A stretch of 64,000 nucleotides of DNA. Source: Heterobasidion occidentale. Taxonomy: Eukaryota > Basidiomycota > Agaricomycetes > Russulales > Bondarzewiaceae. This document shows, in pieces, positions 52,623-64,000 of the stretch. The notes beneath the pieces were generated by a model. That model worked only from the letters and a program-made list of their open reading frames with translations, was not told where the DNA came from and made no database searches. Both the position numbers and the translations under genes were made by a program. Positions within the stretch are counted from its first letter, which is position 1; each line of letters begins with the position of its first letter. The stretch is from assembly GCA_039111635.1 (NCBI GenBank), contig JBCAQO010000006.1:1116001-1180000 (forward strand). Reading direction: 5' to 3'.

Positions 52623-55600
52623 ATGCTCGCTATGGAATCGCGAAAACGCCATAATCTAGAAGAACCAGAACCTCTACATCCAAAGAAACGTGCGCTGGCT
52701 AACGCTTTTGATTCTCCTGTTCACCTCAACGGCAATGTATCATCAACACCGACTCCCACCGCGGACGACGAACCAAAAGATCAGGATAGCCTTGAAGTGC
52801 GTTCCTACACTCCTTACCTCTAGTTCTTTGCCTTTTATCTTTCTCGAGTCGCGCTGGTCTTCTTCTGACACATGTCGGCATATTAGCAATTTCGCAAGGA
52901 GGCGATTTTTCGACGCATGCGGCACTATTCGCGTGAGAACCAGCGAAGTCAAGTGCGCATAGCAGAGCTGGAGCACAGAAAGACCTCATACGAAGCCAGT
53001 CTTGCCGCGATAGAAGCGTGTTGGTCACAGGTGAATATCATGCTATGTTGCGCGTTATCTATGCGCTGAACATCGAGGGTCACACCATAGCTAATCGACA
53101 CGATTCGTTCTATATCTCCACCTGATAATGCTCCATCATTGGGCGCGGATAGCCATGGTTTGTCTTTCTCCTATACCTTTGTCCCTCTTACTCATTTCGC
53201 TAATGGTCAAGGTCTTAGACATCTTCGACCTTTCAAAGCAAGTCTCATCCGACGCCGACCCACTTTTCGTTGAGGCACTCGAGAAGAAGGCGGAAATCGC
53301 ACGTCAGCTGATCTCAGAGTTCGTACGGATGAGCGGGACCGCTCTATCCCACGATGAGATGTACGAAAAGTATCAACGGTCACAGACAGAGGTGAGATCT
53401 TCATACCGGGCTACCTCCCTAGCGTTGACCACCGCTCGCAGTGTTCCGCTCTTCGTTCAGAACTTGCCCTGGCCCGCTCACAGCTCGCCGACTCGACATC
53501 ACAGTGCGACAAATACCACCTGGACCTTGTGACCGCCGAGAGCCGCCTCGATCGGTTGCGAAGTCGGACCGTGCGTGCTGTCGAAAGACAAGCCTCGTCG
53601 CCCACTGAAGTTGTCGAAGAAGTGGCAGTCGAAGAAGTGACTGAGCAAGTGAAGAGAGAAGGGAACAGCGATGTGGAGCCTAAGACGGAAGAAGATAGTG
53701 AGCCGAAGTCGGATGTGAAAGAGCAGCCGTCCCCTCCTTCAGTGAGTGGTCTGGTCAACCATTGGTGGGCGTTGCGAGTAACTTCTGATCCCTTGATCTG
53801 TCCGTCTAATTGCGCTCTAGGAGGTGTTCATTCCCAACGGAGTCACCATGCCTACGCTGGAGGGTTGGCAACAGTTGGCTGAGTTCCGTGAATCGGCAGT
53901 CCTCAATCTGCGCAAGGAAAATATCGAGTTGCAAGAAGACCTTCGGAAGATGAGGGCGGAGGTAGGCGATCACTTGTCTGCAACATCCATGTCTGACCCT
54001 GTTTTTCTAGGCAATGGTTTTGGGAGAAAATATAGTGTCTAATTCCCATGTTTATCAAGCTCTTCGCAGCTCTGCTTCCCAATTAGAGCACATCAATCGA
54101 GAGTTGCGCGAGAAGCTCAAGCAAGCCCAAAAACGGGAGGCCGACCTGCTCCAAAATCGCAGTCAATGGGAGGAAGAAGTGACTGTAGGTTTCGCGCCTA
54201 ATTCCATCATATTTCTTAATCTCATAGCTGCGCAGGCGAATCTGGAGCGGACGAAGGAAGATCTTCGTAACATGCTGGCGAGGCGTGACATCGAAAATGC
54301 AAGACTGCGCGAACAGCGGGACCAAGCCGCTGCCGACATACATGAGCGCAAGCAGAAGGAGCATTTTAGGCGACAGGCCCTTCAAGAATGTGAAGTGCTT
54401 GCTCAATCTCGTTCAGCAAGTTGACTGTTCCATCCTTCGATTGGAACGAGTGCTCATACATGCGTTACCTGTAGGAACGACTGGCAGCACTGCAATCTGA
54501 GGTCTCTCGACTCAAAGCTCTTATTGCAGCGCGGGCAGGGGACGCGGATCTCGTGGATTTCTTTTCCCAAGAGAGGGGTGAAGATATTACCTACGTCGAC
54601 GATCTCAAGAAGCGACTGGAGTGCGTCTCAATCTTTATGTACGCCTGCATTGACGTTGATCAGATTTTACGTTCTCAAGAGAGTCGAAGATTCGGGCCAT
54701 GACGCTGGAAGAATCCCTCAGCCGCTGTCAGGGGGAGAATATCGATGTCGCGCAGCATATACGGCGTGAAGCAGAGACGCGGGAGCAGCTAGCAGCTACG
54801 AAAAAGCTTCTCCAACAATATCGGTCAATATACGGCGAGTCCTCCAGCTTGCCACCGGAGATCACACATCTCTCGGAGCAGCTGAGACTTAAAGAAGAGG
54901 AAGTGACTCGGTTGAGACTCCAGGAGACTCAGCGAGCCCAAGCAGAGGCACCGTTGTATGCGGAGCTGGATAAGTTATCCGCTGCATGGGAACAGCTGGA
55001 TCGGCAGGTGAAGAGCAAAGTCTTTGACTTGACGGCCGCGGAAGATCGAATAGAGAAGGTCACCTTGGAGGTATGGAGATTCTTATTCGACGCGACTGCT
55101 GATCACGATCTTTCTTGCCATACAGAAAGCGAAGTCGGAGAACAAGTTCTATGCCGCGATGCGTGAAAAGGACGCTCTCGTCGCAGAGTCGAAGAACATG
55201 GCGCGGGTCATCGAGAAGCAAAGCAAGCTGGTGGAAAAGTTGACTAATTCAGAGAAAGAGCTCAATAAGGAGATAGTGAGTGACTCATTTCATTCTGAAT
55301 GCACTTGTATAACTGACTTGTTATGAAGATACATCTATTACAGGAGCAAGCAACGCGAAAGTTGATACTTGACACTTGGCAAGTCACCTTCCAAGAAAAC
55401 GAACGCATGACACAGCTATGGCATGCGCGTGCAGAAGAAAAAAACCACCTAGTCTCTCAGGTATGACACACACTCCATAATATCTTTTTATCTTTTTATT
55501 CAGACCTTTTCCTCTGTCGTAGGTCAATAAGGTTTCCAAGGCTCGAGAAGAGAGATATGAGTTGGCCAGGGAAGAGCTGCGTGCTGCCAATGAGCGGCTG

Positions 55601-55930
55601 TTGAAGGCTGAACTAGCGCTTGCCAGCTCAAAGGCTAAGCCGCTGACCGTTTCACAGAAAGAAGCAGCTTTGACGAAAGAAGTGGAGAATTGCATGGTAC
55701 GTTGTAATTCAATTATGTCGTCGACTTCTTTAATCCGTCGAACACGATCACAGAAAATCCTCAAGTGTTCGATATGTCATTCGCACATGCGGGATACGGT
55801 TATCACAAAGTGCATGCATTCGTTCTGCAAATCGTGCGTTGATGATCGCATCTCGACACGACAGCGCAAATGCCCTGCATGTAATTTACAATTTGCCCAG
55901 TCGGAAGTGCAGCCGCTATATTTTCAGTAA
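52623..55930 (+). CDS. BRE1: BRE1-type E3 ubiquitin ligase (histone H2B)
   Basis: RING E3 that, with Rad6, monoubiquitinates histone H2B during transcription in yeast and animals. Start ATG 52623 (MLAMESRKRHNLEEPEP; a second Met at 52632). The N-terminal region includes QFRKEAIFRRMRHYSRE and RIAELEHRKTSYEASLAAIE. A very long coiled coil follows over about ten exons (for example FRESAVLNLRKENIELQEDL, HINRELREKLKQAQKREADL and DKLSAAWEQLDRQVKSKVFD). The C-terminal C3HC4 RING is CSICHSHMRDTVITKCMHSF then CKSCVDDRI...RKCPACNLQF. It ends VQPLYFQ with TAA at 55928-55930. The domain order is that of BRE1. Individual mid-gene exon boundaries were not all derived. Nuclear. Confidence 0.92.
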
Positions 55931-56403
55931 CCTTTCGCTCGTCGATCTCTGTTTCTGGCGGGTACTTGTTGGTACCCCTCATTGTTTATTCCTTCAGTTT
56001 GCGTTGAGTTGTTCTTTTGTTGTTGCTCTATACATCTGGTGCTCAGTTTGTTCCTTTCCCGCCCCGGTTGGTTTACATGCTCATGTTGATGTATCTTACC
56101 GTTCACTACAGTTGTTGCCGTGGCTTACCTGGCAGTGTCACTCCTGCGATGATCATTGCTGCTCATCACTCTTACCCAGGGTTGAACTTGTCGACCCTCA
56201 TGATCTTCGCGGAAGTATGGTCGGTCGTAATCAAGGAAAGTGATGCTGTCTCCCGCGAAAATGGCATATCTTAAGTTAAGAGCAACATTCTATAATTTGA
56301 GCGCAAACAAATGATGCTCCCATGATCCCGGAGCAAGTTGCAGCCTTATTCTCAATAACCAGTACAACCTTTTTGTATACCCTCTCTGACCAGAGATGAC
56401 TGG
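55931..56403. other. Convergent 3' region
   Basis: Between the ends of BRE1 and the phosphatase gene; short frames only. Confidence 0.5.
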
Positions 56404-57512
56404 TTAGGTTTCAATAACATTAGGCAACTGCTTGAATATCTCTTCTACCTCCCATGCTCCTGCCCAGTACCGAACTTGACACTTAAGACCTTCCTTCTCG
56501 CCTTCTTTGGCAATTCGCTTCTCCAAGCCTCTATACTGGCGGCAGAGGATCATGTCTTGGCTGAAGGCGGACACGGAAAGCGCGTCAGAACACGCCGTTG
56601 GAACATAAAACACAAAATGGTACCTTCTCAGGCGGAGAATGGGGCAGAAATCGTTAGAGCCGTCGCCGACATAGATTATTCGGTCGAACTCTGGTCGATG
56701 CCGCGCCAGGAATGCTTCAAGTTCGTCACCTGCGAGTATGAAATGTCAAACATCAAGATCGGCCGTTAGTTGAGGATCGGGCGGGCGGTGCAACTGATAT
56801 GAGCGACCTTTGCACATGTTTGGGCTGCATCCTACTTTGCAGGAGTGCTGAGGGCCAGCGGGATCGACTCGGCGACGAAGCTTGAGCAGGCCCGAAGTGT
56901 CCCATTCAGCGGGGTTGGTCACAATCTCAGTGAAGAGATCCTGAAGGCCCTTGGACTTTTCGCATACTCAGAAAGCAATTCGATAGAAGGATCGGATAAT
57001 ATGGCGCACCTGGAGGATAGTGGTAATAAAGACCGAGTTGGCGTTCGAGAGGCAGAAGAAGGTCATAGCAGGCTTTGAAGCCGCCTTGACGGCCTTGACG
57101 CCACGTACCATAGCAGGGTGCTTTGAAGGGTTTATATTAAAGCTTTGGTGAAGGTGTAGACGGGCAATTTTGCTCACGAAAGGCATGATTTTTAGCGCGC
57201 CTTCGATATCCTCTCTGGTCCCACCTCGTGCATGAAGCTCTCTTAGTGACTGAGCACTTTTGATAGAGATGAGAAAAGGGATATGTGGAATATGTGACAG
57301 CCTACATAAGATCGGTCCACTGAATTTCTTCCTTGAGTGTCTTCATCTTGCGACGAATGTCGGGAGCAAGGACCTCGAATATCCATCTATCCGTATCCTG
57401 ATCAGCAAGAGACCTAGATGATGGTGGGTCTGGAGCGTGAGGAGATATTGTAGATGCAAAACTACCAGTCAAAGTCGAACACGATGAGCTGCCGTTCGAT
57501 GTCTTTCGCCAT
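56404..57512 (-). CDS. PHOSPHO1/2-type HAD phosphatase
   Basis: Putative phosphatase of the PHOSPHO family (haloacid dehalogenase fold). In vertebrates these act on phosphoethanolamine, phosphocholine or pyridoxal phosphate; the fungal substrate is unknown. ATG 57512 (MAKDIERQLIVFDFDW, first aspartate motif DFDWSLADQDTDRW across an intron). Then IRRKMKTLKEEIQWTDL, SLRELHARGGTREDIEGALK, HPAMVRGVKAVKAASKP, FFCLSNANSVFI and IVTNPAEWDTSGLLKLRR. Near the end NMCKG and DRIIYVGDGSNDFCPILRL carry the Lys and the second acidic motif. It ends KQLPNVIET. Introns are short and in frame. Cytosolic. Confidence 0.88.
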
Positions 57513-57615
57513 TGTGGTTCGGTGAGAAACTGTCTCGGGATCCATAACGGGAAGGAGCACGCGCTTATCTAACAGAGTACGGACGCGTGGCGGCGCGGGC
57601 CACTCGAAAGCGTGA

Positions 57616-60063
57616 ATGCCTCCCTCGACGCTCTGCTCAGCGAAGGCTTCCTACAAAAAATTGCCAGGCTTGCTCCAGCTCACTGCATCTCACCTTCAAT
57701 GGACTCAGGACGGAAAGAAAGCCCCATCAGTCCGCGTCGCTCATGTTGATGCCGCCTGTAAGCCTCTCCGCCATCCTCGCGTTCAACATTCAAACAATCA
57801 CTCTTGCATCCTAGCTCTCTTCTCGAGTAAGGAGGGTGCCGCCCAAGTCAGGCTGAAGATTGGTCTTGTTGGTGATGATACCGGCCACAACTTCACCTTC
57901 ACTTCTCCACAACCTGTCGCGCTTACGGAGCGCGAAGCTTTCAAACGCGAACTCACAACCATCATTGGGAGGAATCGTAGCATCCAGGACGCTGCCACCC
58001 CTCAGGCGCCCGCTAGTGCATCTGTCACCCCTTCTGCAGTCTCCCTATCACGCCCAAAATTATTCCCGTCTTCTCACCCATCTAGTTCTCGCGCTGCGTC
58101 CGTGTCGAGTGACGCCCGTACTCCCGGGACTCCTATCAACGATCCTATCAACGATTTCCGTTTACGAAAGAAAGTCCTCTTGAATAATCCCGAACTTGCC
58201 GCGCTTCATCGCGAACTGGTCATCACAGGCCAGATCACAGAAGCTGAGTTCTGGGACGGACGAGAAGTAATGCTGTTTACTTTGTCCTACATCGCTGTGC
58301 AGTCTTTCATGTGTCTGTCATCTTATATCAGCATCTTCTTCTCGCTCAAGCAGCGGCGGAGTCTCAGAAACGGGGGCGGCCTGGTCAGCTAGTCGACCCA
58401 AGACCGCAGACCGTAGACGGTGGCGAAATCAAGATCGTCGTCACGCCACAATTGGTACACGATATCTTCGAAGAATACCCCGTTGTTGCGAAAGCCTATG
58501 ACGAGAACGTTCCGAATAAAGTATATCTCTAGACTCTTATGCACCTCGCTAGCAATCTCTGACGTGATGGTACAGCTATCTGAGGCAGAGTTTTGGACAC
58601 GATATTTCCAGTCGAAGCTCTTCAACTCTCACAGAGCATCCATCCGGTCAACAGCGACCCAGCATGTTGTCAAAGATGACCCCATTTTCGACAAATATCT
58701 AGAGAAACCAGATGATGGCATGTTCAAGACCTGCTCTGTAACATTGTCGTTGTGGTAACACTGTACACAGAGTTGGAGCCTCGACGTCAGAGAGATGGTG
58801 ATGTAGAGATGTTTCTAGACCTTGGGGCAACTAACGAAGATCATGGGGAGGTGGGCTTCTTCATCCTTGCCTTGTTTCCCGGCGTCGAAGACTGACTATA
58901 TCTGTGACAAAGGCTTGGAATGAGAAAGATATCACCATGCAAGCAGGAAAACAAAGAGGTGCCTTGCCACTCATTCGAAAATTCAACGAGCATTCTGAGC
59001 GATTGCTCAAGTCAGCAATGTATGCCTTCTCTCGACATTACCTGCCAAGCATTCTTACATTATTTGTAGGTCGGAGGGTCCTTCGGCAAAAAGAAGACGA
59101 GTAGATTCTGCAGACGTTACAGACGTGCGCATTCCTCTATCGTCCCGTTCTTCATGCTGTCATCTGATACAATTCCCAGCCTTGGAATTATTATTCACAA
59201 ATAGATCTCCAAGACCTACACGACCCTAAAGCCTCAGCGGGTATCTTGTTAGAGATGAAAGACGGACACAGATACTTCGAGGGACGAACAGGAGTAACCA
59301 GTGCAGCTGAACAAGATGCACGGCCAGTAAGTCCATTCACACGACTTCCCGGTCTCGACGTGTGCGCATCAATTCCAGTCTGTAGACGTTTCAGCTGCTC
59401 TTCGAATGGCAAAGAACGATCTTCAAGATTGGAATAGGAATCTTGGGCAGGTCAGCACATACTCAAATTCGGATGATCCGTTCTGTGTTCACATCCCTGA
59501 CACCGTCTAACTTTCTGATTTAGTTGAAGATTGAGCGAAAAGCAGGCGACGCAGCGCTGCTTTCGATGACTGAAAATGTAGCCACTCGTCTAGATGTCAA
59601 ATCGCGCAAAAGTAGCCCTTCCTCTTTTTTCGGCTTCTTCCAGTGGGTTGAATACTGACTCGGCACAGACGACATCCCCGAAGACATTTTCAATCAAATG
59701 CGCACCTGTCAAACAGCCGCAAACGAGTTCCTACGGCAATTTTGGTCCTCGATCTACCCGTCCGCGAACGAGCATCAGCTCGCGCCTGCCACACCCGCAC
59801 AGAAGAATGCCAAGGCCACACGCATGGCGGGATATCTGGTCAAGACACCTCAAAAGGTCGACGCCATCGTGACTGCGGCCCACCGTGCAGGTGTAGATCG
59901 GGGCAAGATCACAGTCGTAAGCAGCCCTTCTGTCTCTGTCCTCGCGGGGCTGCACGGTGTCGGGCTGACGACGGCTGGCTGTTGGGGTCCTCAGGCGATG
60001 AAACCTGTGTTAGACGCCGTCGACAAGGCGCTGACATTCTGGAGCACACGCAAGGTCAAATGA
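57616..60063 (+). CDS. TFB1: TFIIH core subunit p62/TFB1
   Basis: General transcription and nucleotide-excision-repair factor TFIIH subunit. ATG 57616 (MPPSTLCSAKASYKKLPGLL). The N-terminal PH-like domain includes ASHLQWTQDGKKAPSVRVAH and AAQVRLKIGLVGDDTGHNFT. BSD domain 1: LAALHRELVITGQITEAEFW. BSD domain 2: PQLVHDIFEEYPVVAKAYDE then LSEAEFWTRYFQSKLFNSHR with KDDPIFDKYLEKPDD. The C-terminal helices (TCQTAANEFLRQFWSSIYPS; VLDAVDKALTFWSTRKVK) fit the p62 end. The intron after DAA is clear; later exons near 58500-59650 were followed but not all junctions were fixed. It is divergent from the phosphatase gene with only 103 bp between starts. Nuclear. Confidence 0.9.
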
Positions 60064-60382
60064 TGACGCATGGACGTCTCTTCGTTCGTTCTTCTAGCGA
60101 GTACGCATTGTTGACGTATTTTCATGCGCGAGGTTTCTTAGCATATGTCTGCGATGACCTTGAAGTATATTACACACGTATCATCATATTTTGAAGAACA
60201 CGGACTTTTGAGAGAAATACTGCGCTTTGGTTCGTCGCGCGCCAAATATTTAGCACGCCCAGTTTAATACTGTGAGCAACTTAACTGCACAGTCTAGTTC
60301 GCCACTTGCCAGTCATTATAATGAAAAATGCATCAATAACTATATTCCACGAAAGCAAGACAGTAGATGTTAATATAGTGCA
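60064..60382. other. Convergent 3' region, AT-rich
   Basis: About 320 bp between the ends of TFB1 and CASP. No gene seen. Confidence 0.5.
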
Positions 60383-63381
60383 TCATGAACCGTACGGTCC
60401 TGGCTGTCGTTGAAGCTGCTGTCCTGACGAGATAGTACACTCATAAGTCGTAAACATAACCAATGCATGCAGTGCCACAGCGTAGAAAATGAAGGCATTG
60501 CGCGCCCGCCGATTGCCCAGGATCGACCGTGTGAGAACAAGTACGCCTCGCTCAAGTGGATTGAGGTTTGAGTATGCCCGTGCCGCTTCCTATATCCAAG
60601 CGAAGCAGAGAGGAGACACTATCAGGAGAGATCCCTTCGCAATACTGCACACGGACTTACCCGGCCACGGAACGCCTCAAACGGGTTCATCGACTCCTCA
60701 TATCTTGTCCGATATTTGGTCATCTCTGCCGCAGAGCTCGAAGGGCCAGCGGGCAGAGGGTCAAGAGTCGAGTTCGTTGTGTTCTCGCGGTACGACTGCA
60801 TATATCTGACCTTCTCATACAGTTTGAGGTTGTCAGCTTGCAAGCTGCGAATCTCGGTGCGTAGCTCAGAGATGATCTGGAACTGACGACGCAGTTCCTG
60901 TTCAGGGGACTCACTCAGCAAGAGCAGCATGGAAGAAGGGATGCCCGCTGAACATACCTCCTCAAGTTCAGCATTGCGCTGCCGGAATCGATCTCGCTGA
61001 CTGGTGACAATGGGCAAGATCGATGTGTCTGCTGCTGATGTGAAGGGTATGGGAGTTATCCGCACAAGGCCATCCTGCAAGATTTTGAGACAAAAGTTTA
61101 AGTATCTCCCCTCGAGTTCGATGTATCCAAACACGGACGTCTGTGCTCTGCTTGTTCTTTCTCCCAAGGTCCAGCGTTGCAAGAAAATCTTCGTCACTGT
61201 CAGCATCTTCCAATGGGGTATGGGTACCATTAGCTTTTGCCTTCCCGTTCTGTTTATGACTTGGTTTGTGCTCATTGAGCTGGAGAAGGTCATCCTCGAG
61301 TCGCTCGTTCAATGTACGTTGCTTCTCAAGTTCAGACGTTGCCGAGGCAAGCTCTTCGCGAGCTTGTTGAAGCGACGTCTCCAGTTCACCGTGAAGAATC
61401 TGTTTGGGTGTTCAAACATCTCTGCAGCAGGGAGTATAGGAACGCGACTGACTCGGAACTTTGTCAACTCTTCCAAAATCCGTTTGTTCTTCGTCGCAAG
61501 GAGGACTTCAAGTGAGCTGGCCTGATGCGCGTTTGCCTTCGTAGCGTTGGGATTCGGAAGCTGGAGGCCCAGCTGATTATCAGAGAACGACCCCTCATCC
61601 TCATCGAAGTCTCCATCTAAGCCTGCAAATTCAACATACTTCGCGTGAGGAAGCGAAAGTCAGTGCTGAAAGGCATAAGTTTGATTTGCACGAACCTTCA
61701 TAATTTCGAGTTCGCGTTTGATCTCGTCATAGTCAGAGTATCCCTTGAGCACCTGTCGAAGTTGTCCAATCTCCGTAATCTGTATGAATGAGGCAAGGTT
61801 CAATAATGGATGCAAAGAGAACGTGGGATGTGACTGACCTTGCCTTGTATTTCCTTGCTCTTTTCCTCAGTAGCTTTTCGTGCAGCAGCCTCTACTTCAG
61901 CAGCCAGCGTCTTCTGTGTACTTAGCAGATGGGAAAGCCGTTCGGTTTCTGCTTCAAGAGAGACAACTTGAGCCTTGAGGGCCTGAAAGCTGCAGGAGAT
62001 GCGGTCTATGAGTTGTTCAAGACGTTGAAGAACAAACTCTTACCCGTCTGAAGTCTGATCTCCCGTCCTCAGAGATTCTATTTCTGCCCGCAGGAGCTCC
62101 TACAATATCATACACAACATATCAGCTAAATTTCCCTCTCGCAATACCGACTTACGCACATTCCGTCGTTCAACGGTCGCCACGCGCGTGTTTGCACGTT
62201 CTAAATCGGCCACGACCATATCAATCTCAGCTAGGTTAGTGAAAACCTCTTGATCTGCACTAAAGTGATGAGCATATGACATGTAGAGTAGAAAAGGCTA
62301 AGATAACTGACCTTGGCGGTGACTTTGGTCGAAAAGCTTGGCTTGGTTGGATTCGTTTGAAGTACGTAAATCACGAAGTTGGTCTCGGACGAGGGAGACT
62401 TGACGCTGAAGATCTTGCTCCCTGAGTCACATCACATTCGTCAATCAGCCTTCGTCGCGACTGCAAACGCATATGTACCAAGACGCACCGTTCTTGATAA
62501 TTCCTGATTTTCTCGTCATAAGCGGCGTTGAGCTCGCTCTCTTTTTGCGCAACCTTCTCTTGAATCACAACCTCCATCTATCCCAAGCCCGTTAGCAAGC
62601 AGAATTAAACTTGATATCAAGACGCATGTGAGCAAGCGGATTTGACGTGACAGACCTTCTCCTCCAACTGGCCCAGTTTCGTCTCAGCCCTTCTCTTTGC
62701 CGTCTCAGTGCTAGCGAACTCGGCTATTCGTTTCTTTAGTTCCGCGTTCTCACTGCGGATGCGCTGCACCTCGTCTTCAAGATCCCGAGTCTCAGCAATC
62801 TTCACCGTTTGATCCTTCGACCCACATAGACATGATTATCGCCAGGAAACGGATACTGATGAGGAGACGCGACGTACGACAGCGGCTTCAAGTAGAGGGT
62901 ATGGGTCAGGAGCCTCCGCCAGCACTTTGTAAACATTGAGGAATGCGTTTTCCGCCGACTTCGACCGCTTTGTGAGACTGTCGATCTCGGCTTGGTAGGC
63001 TGATACACAAGGGCTCCAGCGACTGCGAACATGACCAAGGTCACTCTAACACGTACCCTTGAGCAAGCCTTTGAACGCATTGAGCTTCTCCTCGTCCGAG
63101 ATCTTCTTAAACTCTAAGCTGTATATGTCAATCTAAGCACACGTTGTTATGGTAGTGCTGGAAGCATACCCTTTGTTTTGTCTGCCAACGCCTTCCTGCC
63201 TACCACACTCTCCTTCTGATTCTCCACAAGCTCAATGCCCTGTGCATCTAGAGTCTTCTGTAACTCAGAAAGACCAATACCTGTGAAGACAGTATAAGTT
63301 CCATCTCTGTGTCAGTAAGAATGACCACTCACCCTTCCATGTTGCCAGCGCGCCAGAGAAATTCGTTTCCTGGAAAGCCAT
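60383..63381 (-). CDS. COY1: CASP/COY1 Golgi coiled-coil membrane protein
   Basis: Tail-anchored golgin of the CASP family (yeast Coy1), acting in retrograde and intra-Golgi vesicle tethering. ATG 63381 (MAFQETNFSGALATWK), then GIGLSELQKTLDAQGIELVE, ENQKESVVGRKALADKTK and EFKKISDEEKLNAFKGLLKG. A long coiled coil follows (DLEDEVQRIRSENAELKKRI and others). The conserved C-terminal CASP domain is SILPIVTSQRDRFRQRNAEL, RRQFQIISELRTEIRSLQAD, LYEKVRYMQSY, YRTRYEESMNPFEAFRGR, AYSNLNPLERGVLVLTRSIL and the membrane span NAFIFYAVALHALVMFTTYE. TGA at 60383-60385. About a dozen short introns. Confidence 0.92.
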
Positions 63382-63884
63382 GACGGGCAAGGCGCCGCAA
63401 TGCACCGCGTCAGTTCAATGATAGTCACGTGCATGAAACGATATCCCAGACAGGAAGGTCATGCTCAATATTCTGTCTCGGACAGAAACCGCTCAATTCA
63501 TGTCAGAATATACAAGTTTCATGCAAAAGTGGCTGATTGAAACATCGTCTTTTCCGGCACTCAACTAACATCAACCTCCCAGATCTCTTTCCAACCAACT
63601 GCATTACTCTACTTTATCAAAGAAAGTGCTGCAATATTCCACCGTGATACTCCACCTACGGCCGCTGACAGATCACCTAGCGAAGGCCGGGTAGCGGGAA
63701 CCAGTTCGCCAAAGCACCATCCTCGCTGCATCTTTATCACAGGAAATGAGCTCTTCTATAGGACTGCCAAGTAGCGATGATCTCTGGCTCTTGGCTTTCA
63801 AGCTTCAAGCTTGACGACTTGTTGTGTATATAGATTGCACGTACAGAGACAATTTCATGGCTTTATACTTAGCTTGTCTTCACT
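63382..63884. promoter_or_regulatory. Divergent promoter region at the right end
   Basis: Between the CASP start and a plus-strand ATG. A CACGTG palindrome lies near 63425. No gene seen. Confidence 0.35.
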
Positions 63885-64000
63885 ATGGCCATCACCGCTC
63901 CATCTGTCCTCAATGACTCCACTATCAGGGATGCAAGGAGAGGATCTGCACCTGTACAAACCCTTCCTTTCCAGGATCTAGCTCGATGACTTCGCAGTCG
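63885..64000 (+). CDS. Possible 5' end of a gene cut by the window edge
   Basis: ATG at 63885 reads MAITAPSVLNDSTIRDARRG and SAPVQTLPFQDLAR before a TGA near 63988. A GTACAA donor near 63954 would allow splicing before the stop. Too short to identify. Confidence 0.3.

Noticed and set aside
1..64000. CRISPR arrays, rRNA genes, bacterial-type operons or integrated viral genes
   Set aside because: None seen. Repeats present are minisatellites or transposon-related, and no viral capsid, polymerase or envelope-like frames were recognised.

Overview
The window looks like nuclear DNA of a filamentous basidiomycete, most likely an Agaricomycete. Genes are packed on both strands and carry many 50-70 bp GT-AG introns. 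There is a Plavaka-family transposase, a family I know from Agaricomycetes, and the proteins (BRE1, MND1, TFIIH p62, CASP, RPL26, NDUFS7, cytosine deaminase) are eukaryotic. There are no bacterial operons, rRNA genes or CRISPR arrays.

Layout. (1) 1-6575: an orphan gene (-), an eIF5-mimic W2 protein (+) and the C-terminal part of a Zn2Cys6 transcription factor (-), cut off by a 100-N gap at 6576-6675. (2) 6676-30359: an accessory, repeat-rich stretch. It holds a GC-rich 129-bp minisatellite, a lineage-specific orphan-family gene with an apparent frameshift, an OTT_1508-like deaminase gene, a Plavaka transposase, a small four-exon orphan gene, a 90-bp in-frame tandem repeat, an ACR3 arsenite exporter tail-to-tail with a bZIP regulator carrying a Cys-Cys-x5-Cys motif, a gene-poor stretch and a PHO80/PCL-type cyclin. 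(3) 30360-36932: a near-identical second copy of 1-6575. This copy runs on past the gap point, so the transcription factor gene is complete there. (4) 38.6-64 kb: conserved housekeeping genes: MYND protein, MND1, a long low-complexity protein, complex I NDUFS7, PAS-kinase-like kinase, cytosine deaminase, RPL26, BRE1, PHOSPHO-type phosphatase, TFB1/p62 and CASP/COY1, ending in the start of one more gene.

The 6.57-kb duplication is best read as an assembly artefact. The first copy ends exactly at the N gap, the copies differ at about a dozen sites that are mostly homopolymer lengths, and each copy breaks a reading frame that the other keeps. The left-hand piece is probably a redundant contig placed by scaffolding.

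Functionally, the clearest local module is ACR3 plus the bZIP, which recalls the yeast ARR1-ARR3 arsenic regulon with a different gene order. The deaminase, orphan-family gene and transposase make up a fast-evolving island set between conserved genes. Exon boundaries were derived by hand from reading frame and splice consensus. Start codons and a few junctions are uncertain where stated.
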